From: Betaproteobacteria bacterium
GTDB lineage: Bacteria; Pseudomonadota; Gammaproteobacteria; Burkholderiales; Rhodocyclaceae
Length of the DNA: 53,696 nt
Reading direction: 5' to 3'
Assembly (NCBI GenBank): GCA_016234745.1
Contig: JACRAR010000083.1
Span: 1 to 53,696, forward strand
Shown here: piece by piece, positions 1-8,584 of the stretch
How positions within the stretch are numbered: the first letter of the stretch is position 1
Layout: the number at the start of each line of letters is the position of its first letter
Translations under genes and position numbers: made by a program
Notes under the pieces: generated by a model
Told to the model about the DNA's origin: nothing
Seen by the model: the letters and a program-made list of their open reading frames with translations, nothing else
Databases searched by the model: none

Positions 1-241
1 ACAATTCGCCTACGGCGAACCGGGACACTTGCCGTGGAAAACGCTGCGCGTTTCCCACCGCGCGCCCCTTTGCCCACAAGCTCCACAGCCCTCCATCTAT
101 TCTCATATTTTTTGAAAAACAAAACATACAAGGGGAATGACGCTGTAGCCAAGTAGTGTTGTGAAACTAGGATGATTGTCTTGTATCGACCCTGACCCGA
201 CGGTAGTAAGCATAAGGAGCGGTCATTGTTTCAATGATATG
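1..241. other. Intergenic edge, no supported gene
   Basis: I see no complete gene here. One plus-strand frame is open from the window edge (positions 2-115, 37 codons, then TGA) and contains the segment GEPGHLPWKTLRVSH. It could be the tail of a truncated ORF that begins outside the window, but I cannot assign a family. A small hairpin TCATTG/CAATGA lies at 223-237. The region is more AT-rich than the operons that follow. Confidence 0.3.
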
Positions 242-272
242 GAGGGGTTGCTCCAGAAGAGAGCAACCCCTC
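242..272 (-). terminator. Hairpin terminator of the autotransporter gene
   Basis: A perfect 12-bp stem (GAGGGGTTGCTC at 242-253, GAGCAACCCCTC at 261-272) with a 7-base loop lies 20 bases beyond the minus-strand stop codon. There is no strong U-tract after it on the minus strand, so it may only be an mRNA 3' stabilising hairpin. Confidence 0.6.
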
Positions 273-291
273 AAACTGCTACATTCATTTC

Positions 292-1830
292 TTAAAAACG
301 ATAACCTAAGCTTGCCATGAGTAAATCGTTCTTAGAATTCGAGCGCCCTTGTTCGGACGAATAGGAGAGACTGCCCATTAAGTTCTTGGAAAATACGTTG
401 ATACCCACTACCGGTGTATAAGCCTCGCGACTACGCGGTATGTTCACGCCAGCAATTGAATTGGATGCCATGCTCAGGTCTCTGCTGTAGGTCAAACCGA
501 CGTACGGCATGAAACCGTCAGCCCAATACCCCACCTGTGCACCGAAACGAACCTGTTGCATACTATTAGTTTTCCCTGAAATCGCTACGCCCAGCGCATC
601 AACGTAGTCTTTTAACTTTTCCTGGGCAGTAATGAGACTAAGTTTGCCAGTGAACTGCCAACTGTCGCTCCATTGAACGGCACTTAGATTGAGTGCGGCG
701 AAGTTCCTTTTGAAATCCTGTGTGACTTTGCCTGCAGCTAGTCTGATGTCTGAATCACCATCAGCAAACCCGATTATTCCGTCCAAACTGAACATCGAGT
801 TGATTTGATAGCTGATGTAGGGCGCAATCATCACACCTTTGTTGGTTAAGCTGCCGTTGTTGAAAAACGTGTCGATGGAAGTTTTGTCATATCCGAGGCT
901 GGCACCAATCACCAGGTCTTTAGCCAACCCGTAATCGAGGCCCCCTATCCAGTTGTCCACATCGCCATCAAATCGCGTGTCCGCCAGTTGGTTATACGAG
1001 TTGGAAATTTGACTACGCGATGCGTTAATCCAGGCATTCCACTGCTCCGCGCCGCCGCCTGCAGCCATACCACTCTTGTTTTGCCCGAGCGTAATCCGTT
1101 GCGGACCCATCGCTGCACGCGGGTTGCCAATTGAACTGAGCACATTGATGATCGTGACCGCCTGCTGAATAGTGGTTGCACGCTGCACTTGGGAGGTAAC
1201 TGCCGTTGCTTGAGCCGCGGACACTGCGGAGATCACTGTAGGCGGCGGTTGATCTAATGAGAAAGTTCCTTGTCCGCCCGTTGCGTAGTAGCTGAGAGGC
1301 AGATCGAATTGGTCGCCAGTATCAAATGTGGAAACAAGAACGGTATATTTCTGTCCCGCCGTAACCTGTGACGCGACTTGCGGGCATAAATCGGGGCCTC
1401 CGCCGCAATTCACTGAAAGGGAGGGATTCTGGGTCTTACTTTGATGAATTGACAAGTAAGTATCGTCATTGAAAACCAGTGCTCCGGTCTTGGGCGAGGC
1501 TGGATTGAAAGACCCTTGATAGAGGACCATGACGGTATCTACGGGGGCCGATGTCTGACCAAACGTATATATGGCGCTCGTTGAAGGGACAAACGAAACC
1601 GTCGCGTATTTGTAGGGGTAGGAACCTACACTCAAGTTTGAAAGGGAGCCGGCGTCCCATAATTGAGGCGCGTTCAAATTCATAATCCCAACCGACGCAT
1701 TGCTACTGCTGATGGTGAACGTATTCGTCTGCGCGTGGACTGTCTGAGTGCTGAATGCCATTGACAAGGCTCCAGCGAGCATCGAAGCAAGGTAAGAAAT
1801 CTTTTTTCTGCTACATATTCCGAGACGCAT
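292..1830 (-). CDS. Autotransporter-domain outer-membrane protein
   Basis: Predicted secreted surface protein of 512 aa. Residues 1-33 are a typical signal peptide ending TVHAQ. Residues about 34-195 form a Ser/Thr/Asn-rich passenger with one Cys pair (CGGGPDLC). A helical Ala/Gln/Val-rich linker follows at about 195-235. The last ~250 residues alternate like amphipathic beta strands and end in GYRF, the terminal Phe used by the BAM complex for barrel insertion. This is the classical type V autotransporter layout with a short passenger. The start is supported by GGAGA about 9 bases upstream. The gene stands alone with its own hairpin terminator, and a perfect FNR-type palindrome lies about 330 bases upstream. 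The passenger function is unknown; I see no protease or adhesin motif. Confidence 0.8.
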   Translation of the reverse strand: MRLGICSRKKISYLASMLAGALSMAFSTQTVHAQTNTFTISSSNASVGIMNLNAPQLWDAGSLSNLSVGSYPYKYATVSFVPSTSAIYTFGQTSAPVDTVMVLYQGSFNPASPKTGALVFNDDTYLSIHQSKTQNPSLSVNCGGGPDLCPQVASQVTAGQKYTVLVSTFDTGDQFDLPLSYYATGGQGTFSLDQPPPTVISAVSAAQATAVTSQVQRATTIQQAVTIINVLSSIGNPRAAMGPQRITLGQNKSGMAAGGGAEQWNAWINASRSQISNSYNQLADTRFDGDVDNWIGGLDYGLAKDLVIGASLGYDKTSIDTFFNNGSLTNKGVMIAPYISYQINSMFSLDGIIGFADGDSDIRLAAGKVTQDFKRNFAALNLSAVQWSDSWQFTGKLSLITAQEKLKDYVDALGVAISGKTNSMQQVRFGAQVGYWADGFMPYVGLTYSRDLSMASNSIAGVNIPRSREAYTPVVGINVFSKNLMGSLSYSSEQGRSNSKNDLLMASLGYRF

Positions 1831-2156
1831 AATTGAAACTCTCCTTAGGTAAAAACAAGAATTAGCTACTTGTTGTGTGTGGTCACAACGTATAGGAATG
1901 CGTCAAAAGCGAACGCGACCGGAAAGGGCCAGTCATTTGATGGCCTAGAAAAAATGACAAGCACATTGGAAGCAATGACCTCGCTCTATTGACAAACAAT
2001 TTCCTCGCGCGGTGCAAGGATGTTCGTTATTCCCCAGGCGAGGCAGTTTTTTGGGCCCCGGCTACTATCCACCGTGAAATAAGGATAGGTTGTTGCTGCA
2101 TGACAGTGCACTAAACACTATTCGTTAAATATATATTCGGGACAGTGAATTTATAT

Positions 2157-2170
2157 TTGATCTGGATCAA
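2157..2170 (-). promoter_or_regulatory. Perfect FNR-type box
   Basis: TTGATCTGGATCAA matches the FNR/Anr consensus TTGAT-N4-ATCAA in all ten fixed positions. On the minus strand a -10-like TATATT (2128-2133) lies 23 bases beyond it, close to class II spacing, which would give a ~290-base leader for the autotransporter gene. On the plus strand no -10 lies at the expected distance. The remaining bases of 1831-2273 show nothing else I can name. Confidence 0.6.
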
Positions 2171-2273
2171 GTAAATCAAGGTATTTGATACCGATCTTGA
2201 GAGAGTTTTCATCTGACCAAAGTCTTTCCCTCCATTGGTATCTTGTGCTTTTCCATTTACTAACCCTATCAGT

Positions 2274-2498
2274 AGTGTCCGGTTAAACCGGGATTAATTT
2301 TGATAAAAGCCAATTGTGGTGTGGCCTAGAGGCCGAAATAATTTGGTGCCGATTTGAATCTGAATTCTTCATTCTTGTGTAATTTCCCGGAGTCACGGCC
2401 CCGGGAGATAAACCATGAATATCGGCAAGACGCTCTTTGCACAGATCATGGAGTTTGTCCCATGGACGAGCTCCAAGCTGCCATTCGCGCCAGCATGA
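2274..2498 (+). mobile_element. Truncated IS4-like element: left end and transposase N-terminus
   Basis: From about 2274 the sequence AGTGTCCGGTTAAACCGGG looks like an IS terminal inverted repeat. At 2415 an ATG opens a 27-codon frame starting MNIGKTLFAQIMEFVPW, which I recognise as the conserved N-terminus of IS4-like transposases with a DUF4372-type start. Similarity ends after PW (about position 2465), and the frame stops at 2496-2498. The DDE catalytic domain and right end are absent, and no matching inverted end is seen before the next gene at 2621. This is a dead fragment, probably removed by deletion. Family naming is from memory. Confidence 0.55.
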
Positions 2499-2620
2499 CA
2501 AACATATTATTTCCAGCCTCGCGCCCACGCTAATAATATCCGAGCTGAAACACACAGACGGGTACGCTGACATGTCCCTTGGGATCGCACTCCAAACACA
2601 CTACTATCCGAAGAGCCAAA

Positions 2621-3820
2621 CTATATGACGCCGGAATCACGCAGTGCGGCGATGTCTGCGGCACTGTAGCCGGCTTCGGCAAGAATGGCTGTGCTGTGCT
2701 GGCCGGCGGCGGGAGCAGGCTGGTCGGTATCGAATACGAAATCGGAAATCTGATAGGGTGGTGCGAACTGAGCCATGACGCCGACATGGACGAGCATGCC
2801 GCGGGCAGACATGTGGGCATGATGCATCGCCTCATCCAGCGTCAATACCGGCGTGACGCAGCAATCTACCTTGTCGAACAAGGCCTCCCAATGCGCCAGT
2901 GATTGGGTCGCGATCAACTCGGCGAGCTGGTTCTTGGCCCAATCACCTCGTTCTCCAGAGGCAAGACCGTAGGGCGCCAGATCAGGGCGAGCGACCGCAG
3001 CGCAAAGCATTTCCCAGAATTTCGGCTCGAGTGCGCCGACTGCCAGATAGCGGTCATCGGCAGTGCGATACACGCCGTAACAGGGTACGCCGCCGGACAG
3101 CAGATCGTCACCGCGCGCAGCGGGTTTTCCCTGTTCAAGCGTCACCAACATGGCCGAGAAGGCATGGGCGAACACTGCGTCGGTCATGGCAACATCGATG
3201 TATCTTCCCTGCCCGCTGGTCTTGGCGTCGATTACTGCCGCCAACAGTCCGACCAGCGAGGTCAGGGCGCCGCCCAGCAAGTCGCCGATTTGAAAGTTGG
3301 GCAGGGCCGGCGCGGCGCCTTTGGCGCCGATCTGGTCGAGCACCCCGGCCATGGCGATGTAGTTGATGTCGTGACCGGCGCGCTCGCGCCATGGCCCGCT
3401 TTGTCCATAGCCGCTGATGGCGCAATAGACGATGCGTGGATTGATGGCTTTGACCTTGTCGTAGCCGATGCCGAGTTTGTCGACCACGCCGGGCCGGAAA
3501 CCCTCCAAGATGACGTCGGCCTTGGCGGCCAGGCGCAAGAAAACTGCGACCCCTGCGGCGCGTTTGAGATCGAGGCGCAGGCTGCGCTTGTTGCGATTGA
3601 GCAGTTTGAAGAACGGGCTGTCTTCGCCGGCCCGGTTGGCTGCTTCGGCGCCGGCGCCCAGGCTGCGCCCATAATCGCCAAGACCCGTGTCCTCGATCTT
3701 GATGACGTCGGCGCCCAGGTCGGCAAGGTGCAGCGTTGCGGCCGGACCGGGCAGGAGCCTGGTCAGGTCCAGCACGGTCAAGCCGGCGAGCGGCTTCGTG
3801 CGCCCAGTATCCTTAGTCAT
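2621..3820 (-). CDS. CoA-transferase family III, alpha-methylacyl-CoA racemase-like
   Basis: 399 aa, the usual length for CaiB/BaiF family enzymes. The N-terminal signature LAGLTVLDLTRLLPGP is followed by HLADLGADVIKIE. The segment GHDINYIAMAG at about 150-160 carries the family's catalytic Asp (Asp151) in the form typical of alpha-methylacyl-CoA racemases, and GGVPCYGVYRTAD later also resembles racemases rather than formyl-CoA transferases. Predicted role: interconverting (R)- and (S)-2-methylacyl-CoA so that an acyl-CoA dehydrogenase can act, or CoA transfer between carboxylic acids. The start at 3820 (MTKD) has GAGGA about 11 bases upstream; an in-frame ATG at 3832 has its purine stretch too close. 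Last gene of the minus-strand operon, overlapping the ligase gene by 8 bases. Confidence 0.8.
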   Translation of the reverse strand: MTKDTGRTKPLAGLTVLDLTRLLPGPAATLHLADLGADVIKIEDTGLGDYGRSLGAGAEAANRAGEDSPFFKLLNRNKRSLRLDLKRAAGVAVFLRLAAKADVILEGFRPGVVDKLGIGYDKVKAINPRIVYCAISGYGQSGPWRERAGHDINYIAMAGVLDQIGAKGAAPALPNFQIGDLLGGALTSLVGLLAAVIDAKTSGQGRYIDVAMTDAVFAHAFSAMLVTLEQGKPAARGDDLLSGGVPCYGVYRTADDRYLAVGALEPKFWEMLCAAVARPDLAPYGLASGERGDWAKNQLAELIATQSLAHWEALFDKVDCCVTPVLTLDEAMHHAHMSARGMLVHVGVMAQFAPPYQISDFVFDTDQPAPAAGQHSTAILAEAGYSAADIAALRDSGVI

Positions 3821-5048
3821 ATTTGCGCGCATCCTCGATCACTTTGCCGTCGTTGGGCAGGCTGCCGGGAGCGACCAGGTCAACCTCGCTGCGCAACTTG
3901 GTAATGTCGCGGATGCTGGCGGCGACTGCCGCAGCCAGTCCGGCCGGCGGGGCGGCAACCTCGCAGCGCAGTGTCATGCTGTCGCTGGTTTGCGGATTGG
4001 TCACGACCAGGCGTGCCTTGCCGATTTCGGAATGACGCTTGAGTACCGCCGCAACCTGCTCCGGATGAACGAACATGCCCTTGACCTTGGTGGTCTGGTC
4101 GGCGCGTCCCATCCAGCCCTTGATGCGCGTATTGGTGCGACCGCAGGGAGAGGTGCCGGGCAGGGTCGCGGACATGTCGCCGGTGGCGAAACGAATCAAC
4201 GGGTAGTCGGGGTTGAAAGTCGTGATGAGCACCTCGCCGACTTCTCCCGGCGCGACCGGATCGCCTGTGCCGGGCCGCACGATTTCCAGGATGAGATTCT
4301 CGTCCAGCACCAGGCCCTCGTGGGCTCCGGTCTCGTAGGCGATCATTCCCAGATCGGCCGTGCCATAGCTTTGGAAGCAGGCTATGCCGCGCGACTTGAA
4401 AAGAGTTTGCTGCGCCGGGAAAAACGCTTCGGCCGACAGCATGGCTTTTTTCAGGCAGGAAATATCCGTCCTAAGTTCATCGGCTTTCTCGATGATGATC
4501 TTCAGGAAGGAGGGCGTGCCGACATAGGCGACAGGACGCAAATCGGCGATCGTCGCCACCTGCATTTCGGTCTGCCCGGTGCCGGCGGGAAATACGCAAC
4601 AGCCGATTTTCTGTGCGGCGCCTTCGAACATGAAGCCAGCCGGAGTGAAGTGGTAGGAGAAGGTGTTGTGCACCAGATCGCCCGACCTGAATCCCGCCGC
4701 ATACAGCGCCCGCGCAAAATGCCACCAGTCGGCGTCGCGTCCTTCCGGGTCGTAGATCGGACCCGGTGAAGAAAATATCCGGCCAAGCCCCCCGAGCGGC
4801 GTCGCCGTCAGGCCGCCAAACGGCTTGTGCTGTTTCTGCAACTCGATCAGCGCGTGCTTGCGCAACACCGGCAACTGCTGCAGAGTCGCGCGGCTATTGA
4901 CACTCGCCGCATCGACCGACTTCAGCGCGCCGGCAAAATATTCGGATTTGTTCTTGGCATGCGCAACCAGTTCCGGCAACCGCGCCATCAAGTCGCGCTC
5001 GCGCTCGGTGGGGTCGCGGGTTTCGAGAGAATCAAGAAACTTGGACAT
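3813..5048 (-). CDS. Phenylacetate-CoA ligase (PaaK)-like AMP-forming ligase
   Basis: 411 aa, matching the PaaK family (about 430 aa) and much shorter than FadD-type ligases. It contains the PaaK-like HNTFSYHFTPAG and FPAGTGQTEMQ segments (nucleotide-binding loop), SYGTADLGMIAYE in the adenylate-binding core, and a C-terminal hinge region with GDMSA and GRADQTTKVKGMFV. Predicted to activate an aromatic or other organic acid to its CoA thioester with ATP cleaved to AMP. The start at 5048 (MSKFLDSLE) is chosen because GGAG lies 8 bases upstream; a 21-codon upstream extension has no family character. It sits directly after the Liv transporter genes, so its substrate is probably what that transporter imports. 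The exact acid cannot be read from the sequence. Confidence 0.8.
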   Translation of the reverse strand: MSKFLDSLETRDPTERERDLMARLPELVAHAKNKSEYFAGALKSVDAASVNSRATLQQLPVLRKHALIELQKQHKPFGGLTATPLGGLGRIFSSPGPIYDPEGRDADWWHFARALYAAGFRSGDLVHNTFSYHFTPAGFMFEGAAQKIGCCVFPAGTGQTEMQVATIADLRPVAYVGTPSFLKIIIEKADELRTDISCLKKAMLSAEAFFPAQQTLFKSRGIACFQSYGTADLGMIAYETGAHEGLVLDENLILEIVRPGTGDPVAPGEVGEVLITTFNPDYPLIRFATGDMSATLPGTSPCGRTNTRIKGWMGRADQTTKVKGMFVHPEQVAAVLKRHSEIGKARLVVTNPQTSDSMTLRCEVAAPPAGLAAAVAASIRDITKLRSEVDLVAPGSLPNDGKVIEDARKYD

Positions 5049-5082
5049 CACAAACTCCAACAAAGGTTCGACAGGGCAACAG

Positions 5083-5191
5083 TGACGAACGCATAGCGCC
5101 AAGCGATGCAAGGCGCGAAAGGGCGCGGTATAGCAGCGCTATATAAGCCCTTGAGCAACGCCGCAGCGCGCCGCGCGATATGCGTTCGTCA
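5083..5191. repeat. REP-like intercistronic inverted-repeat element
   Basis: A perfect 13-bp inverted repeat, TGACGAACGCATA (5083-5095) and TATGCGTTCGTCA (5179-5191), encloses 83 GC-rich bases. A smaller palindrome lies inside it: TATAGC (5129-5134), AGC loop, GCTATA (5138-5143), flanked by GGGC (5121-5124) and GCCC (5147-5150). The right arm overlaps the livF stop codon. It resembles the dispersed REP/MITE-like elements of betaproteobacterial genomes, but I see no second copy in this window. As RNA it would fold into a long hairpin between livF and the downstream ligase gene. Confidence 0.6.
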
Positions 5192-6052
5192 GGCGAGCCA
5201 GCGCTTGCGGCGGCGGTAATGCTTGACGTCGCGAAAACTCTTGCGGCCGCCGGAGGAGATCCCCAGATAGAACTCCTTCACGTCCTCGTTGCTGGCGAGT
5301 TCCTTGGCATCGCCTTCCATGACCACGCGGCCGTTTTCGAGGATGTAGCCGAAATCGGCATAGCGCAGAGCCACCGTGGTGTTCTGCTCGGCGAGCAGGA
5401 AGCTGACCTGTTCGCGTTTGTTGAGGTCACGCACGATCTCGAAGATTTCCTCGACAATCTGCGGCGCCAGACCCATCGATGGCTCGTCGAGGAGGATCAT
5501 GGTCGGCTTGGCCATCAGTGCCCGGCCGATGGCCGTCATCTGCTGCTCGCCACCCGAGGTGTAGCCGGACTGCGATGTGCGGCGCTGTTTCAGGCGCGGG
5601 AAATAGTCGTAGACCTTTTCCAGGGTCTGCCTGAGTTCGGCTCGCGACAGCTTGCGCGTATAGGCGCCGGTCAGCAGGTTCTCTTCGACCGTGAGATGGC
5701 CGAAGCAGTGGCGGCCTTCCATCACCTGCACCATGCCGCGCTTGACCAGATCGTTGGGCGAAAGATGATCGATGCGCTCGCCGCGAAATTCGACCGAGCC
5801 CTTGGTGACATCGCCGCGCTCGCCGCGCAGCAGGGTGGATACGGATTTCAGCGTCGTGCTCTTGCCGGCCCCGTTGGCGCCGAGTAGCGCCACGATCTTG
5901 CCTTCGGGCACACCCAGCGACACGCCTTTCAGCACCAGGATGACGTGATCATAAATGACTTCAACGTTATTGACGCTGAGCAGGGCGGGATGAGTGGTCG
6001 CGGTTTGGGGATTCATGGACGATGCAGGTTGGATCGCAGGGATGGACGGCAT
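5189..6052 (-). CDS. Liv-type ABC importer ATP-binding protein LivF
   Basis: ATPase subunit of a branched-chain-amino-acid-type (HAAT) importer, acting on the cytoplasmic face with LivG. Walker A GANGAGKST is at about residues 58-66, the ABC signature reads TSGGEQQM, and Walker B with the catalytic Glu is MILLDEPSMGLAP. The gene gives 287 aa; LivF proteins are usually about 235-260, so the first residues up to HPALLSV are probably a poorly conserved extension. An alternative start is at 6016 (MNPQ); neither candidate has a clear ribosome-binding site. It is separated from the other Liv genes only by the binding-protein gene. The stop codon lies within the inverted-repeat element at 5083-5191. 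Confidence 0.88.
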   Translation of the reverse strand: MPSIPAIQPASSMNPQTATTHPALLSVNNVEVIYDHVILVLKGVSLGVPEGKIVALLGANGAGKSTTLKSVSTLLRGERGDVTKGSVEFRGERIDHLSPNDLVKRGMVQVMEGRHCFGHLTVEENLLTGAYTRKLSRAELRQTLEKVYDYFPRLKQRRTSQSGYTSGGEQQMTAIGRALMAKPTMILLDEPSMGLAPQIVEEIFEIVRDLNKREQVSFLLAEQNTTVALRYADFGYILENGRVVMEGDAKELASNEDVKEFYLGISSGGRKSFRDVKHYRRRKRWLA

Positions 6053-6095
6053 CGGGCGGAGGAGGTGTTCCTGCGCCCGATGCCGTGGGTTACGT

Positions 6096-7406
6096 TTAGC
6101 CTTCCTTGGAACAGTCGCGCGGCGTGATCTTCTTCTCGGTCGCGTACTTGGCGGCGCCTTCTTCCACCATCTTGCGGATCATGGCGCGGTCACCGACCAC
6201 CCAGTTGGGCGTGATCGACTTCCACTTGCTGCCGTCCCATTGCTGCACCTTGACGGCGCCCGAGCCTTCGTGGTCCAGGCACGTGGTCTTGACCGGCGGC
6301 AACATGCCGAGCGCACCCAGAGCCTTGAGCTTGGCCTCGTCGACGTTGAGGTTCTCGAATCCCCAGCGCACCTGCTCGCCCGTCATCACCTTGCCCTTGC
6401 CGAATTTTTCCTGTGCCTTGCGGATTGCCTCGACCCAGAGGATGCCCGCAGTCACGCCGCGCATGTGATAGGTCGAGCCGATGCGCGACTTGTCTTCCAT
6501 GTTGCCCTTGCCGGCGCCATAGACTTTCTTCTTGATTTCATCCAGCAGCGGATAGTTGCCCGGTGTGTTAAACGTCATCGAGGAATAGCCCTTGGCGGCA
6601 TCGCCGGCCGGAATCACGTCTTCCTCCGATCCCGACCACCAGACGCCGAGGATTTTCGAGGTCGGATAACCATTGCGCTGTGCCGTCTTCAGCGCGGTCG
6701 GATTCATTACGCCCCAGCCCCACAAGATCACGTAGTCAGGCTTGGCCTGGCGAATCTGCAGCCATTGTGACTGCTGCTCGTTGCCCGGGTGCGGCACGGC
6801 CAGCTTGATCAGCTCGAAGCCAAGTTCCTTGGCATAGGCTTCAAACACCGGGAAAGGCTCCTTGCCGAAGGCGGAGTCGTGATAGAGATGCACGATCTTC
6901 TTGCCCTTGAGCTTGGCCAGTCCGCCCTCCTTCTCGCCCAGGTACTTGATCATACCGGCGGCCTGATCCCAGTAGCTGGTGATGAGCGGGAACACATAGG
7001 GGAAGACGCGGCCATCGGCGGCATCGGAGCGACCATAGCCGAGCGTCGTCATGGGAATCTTGTCCTGGGCGACGCGATCGAGGATGCCGTAAGCGATCCC
7101 GGTCGACAGCGGTTCGACCATGCTGGCGCCGCCGTTCTTGCTCTTGAGGCGCTCATAGCACTCGACCCCGCGCGAGGCGTTGTACTCGGTTTCGCATTCC
7201 TCCCAGATCAGCTTGACGCCATTGATGCCGCCGTTGGCATTGACCAGGCTCATGTAATCCACGGCGCCGCCAAAGAAGCCGGAGCCGCCGGCCGCATAGG
7301 GACCGACGCGGTAGGAAGGCAGCGGAATAAACTGATCTTCGGCCAGGGCTGCGCTGCCGGCGGTCAGCACGGCCACGGTCAGCAGAGTTTTCAATGCAAC
7401 TTTCAT
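6096..7406 (-). CDS. Periplasmic binding protein of the Liv-type importer
   Basis: 436-aa periplasmic solute-binding protein (type I fold, LivK/urea-binding superfamily) that would deliver ligand to LivHM. Signal peptide MKVALKTLLTVAVLTAGSAALA is cleaved at about residue 22. The mature part has the family segments VNANGGINGVKLIWEECETEYN (read as a motif around residues 60-80) and SWDQAAGMIKYLG-type helices. The start at 7406 is fixed by GGAGG 5 bases upstream; an in-frame TTG at 7418 overlaps this site and is unlikely. Homologues in this gene order, next to acyl-CoA ligases, are often annotated as amino acid transporters, but aromatic or fatty acids are at least as plausible here. The 84 bases between this gene and livM contain no other gene. 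Confidence 0.85.
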   Translation of the reverse strand: MKVALKTLLTVAVLTAGSAALAEDQFIPLPSYRVGPYAAGGSGFFGGAVDYMSLVNANGGINGVKLIWEECETEYNASRGVECYERLKSKNGGASMVEPLSTGIAYGILDRVAQDKIPMTTLGYGRSDAADGRVFPYVFPLITSYWDQAAGMIKYLGEKEGGLAKLKGKKIVHLYHDSAFGKEPFPVFEAYAKELGFELIKLAVPHPGNEQQSQWLQIRQAKPDYVILWGWGVMNPTALKTAQRNGYPTSKILGVWWSGSEEDVIPAGDAAKGYSSMTFNTPGNYPLLDEIKKKVYGAGKGNMEDKSRIGSTYHMRGVTAGILWVEAIRKAQEKFGKGKVMTGEQVRWGFENLNVDEAKLKALGALGMLPPVKTTCLDHEGSGAVKVQQWDGSKWKSITPNWVVGDRAMIRKMVEEGAAKYATEKKITPRDCSKEG

Positions 7407-7490
7407 AGTCACCTCCAAGTAGTGAAAATAATTGAAACAGCCATTAAGAGATTCTGGTCTTTTTGTGCAATTCTATTAGAACACGTCAGG

Positions 7491-8567
7491 CTAATGAGGG
7501 AAAGGCCACAGGCGCAACTTCTCCTTGCCGATCTGCCACAGGCGCGCCAGGCCATGCGGCTCGACGATGAGAAAGAAAATGATCAAGGCGCCGAACACCA
7601 TCAATTCCACGCTCGAGGAGATGCCCGAGGGCAGCTCCACGTGCAGTTCAGTCTCGAGAAAGTGGAACAGCACATTGAGCAGGGTCGGCAGCAGCACGAT
7701 GAAGGCCGAGCCGAGGAATGAGCCGAGTATGCTGCCGATGCCGCCGATGATCACCATGAACAGGATGCGGAACGACATCTCCAGCGAAAAGCCTTCCGGC
7801 TCCACGGTGCCGAGATAGGCGTAGGCATAGAGCGCCCCGGCCACGCCGCAATAGAAGGAACTCACGGCGAAGGCCAGCAGCTTGGTGCGCATGGGGCGGA
7901 AACCGATCACCTCGGCCGCCATGTCCATATCGCGGATCGCCATCCAGGAGCGGCCGGTATTCGAACGCACCATGTTCTTGGCCAGCAGGGCCATGATCGA
8001 AACCACGCTGAGCACAAAGAGGTATTTGGCGGCCGGGGTATCGAAGGCATAACCGAAAATCACGATCTGCTGCGCGGTGATCACACCCGATGAACTGTAG
8101 TTGGTGAACCAGCCGATCTTGGTCAGGCACCAGACGATGAAGAACTGTGTCGCCAAGGTCGAGGCCGCCAGGTAGAAGCCGCGGATGCGCAGGCTCGGCA
8201 GCCCGAAGACGATACCCACGGCGGCGGCACAGCAGCCGCTCAACGCGAAGGCGAGCAGGACCGGAATGCCTTCGAGGCGCAGCATGAAGTTGTAGGAAGC
8301 GAATGCGCCTACGGCCATGAACGCTGCGGTTCCGAGCGAAAGCTGGCCGGCGTAGCCGGTGAGAATGTTGAGGCCGAGCGCGGCAAGGGAGAAAATCAGA
8401 AACGGGATCAGGATTGCAGAGAAGATATAGGGCGAGGCTGACAGAGGTATGACGAGGAAGGCGAGCAGGAGAATCAGCGTGATGCCGATCCGGTCCTGGC
8501 GGATCGGAAAGATCTGGTTGTCTTCGGCGTAGGTGGCCTTGAATTGGCCGGCTTCTCTGTAGAACAT
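7491..8567 (-). CDS. Liv-type ABC importer permease LivM
   Basis: 358-aa inner-membrane permease. Hydrophobic segments run from about residue 28 (GITLILLLAFLVIPL) through to the C-terminus (LMVFGALIIFFLIVEP), consistent with the 8-10 helices of LivM. The conserved cytoplasmic loop GLNILTGYAGQLSLGTAAFMAVGA, split here over residues about 67-90, is the hallmark of the family. The ~27-residue hydrophilic N-terminus containing EDNQIFP is usual for this subtype. It pairs with LivH to form the channel. The gene follows livH after 17 bases in the same operon. Confidence 0.88.
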   Translation of the reverse strand: MFYREAGQFKATYAEDNQIFPIRQDRIGITLILLLAFLVIPLSASPYIFSAILIPFLIFSLAALGLNILTGYAGQLSLGTAAFMAVGAFASYNFMLRLEGIPVLLAFALSGCCAAAVGIVFGLPSLRIRGFYLAASTLATQFFIVWCLTKIGWFTNYSSSGVITAQQIVIFGYAFDTPAAKYLFVLSVVSIMALLAKNMVRSNTGRSWMAIRDMDMAAEVIGFRPMRTKLLAFAVSSFYCGVAGALYAYAYLGTVEPEGFSLEMSFRILFMVIIGGIGSILGSFLGSAFIVLLPTLLNVLFHFLETELHVELPSGISSSVELMVFGALIIFFLIVEPHGLARLWQIGKEKLRLWPFPH

Positions 8568-8584
8568 GGTGGTCTAGTTTTCCG

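Noticed and set aside
223-237. TCATTG-TTT-CAATGA as an operator
   Set aside because: Short stem with a 3-base loop downstream of the autotransporter gene, probably just part of the 3' untranslated region.
2283-2835. Open frames on both strands between the IS remnant and the racemase gene
   Set aside because: They lack ribosome-binding sites and family motifs, and they overlap the IS remnant and the real minus-strand gene.
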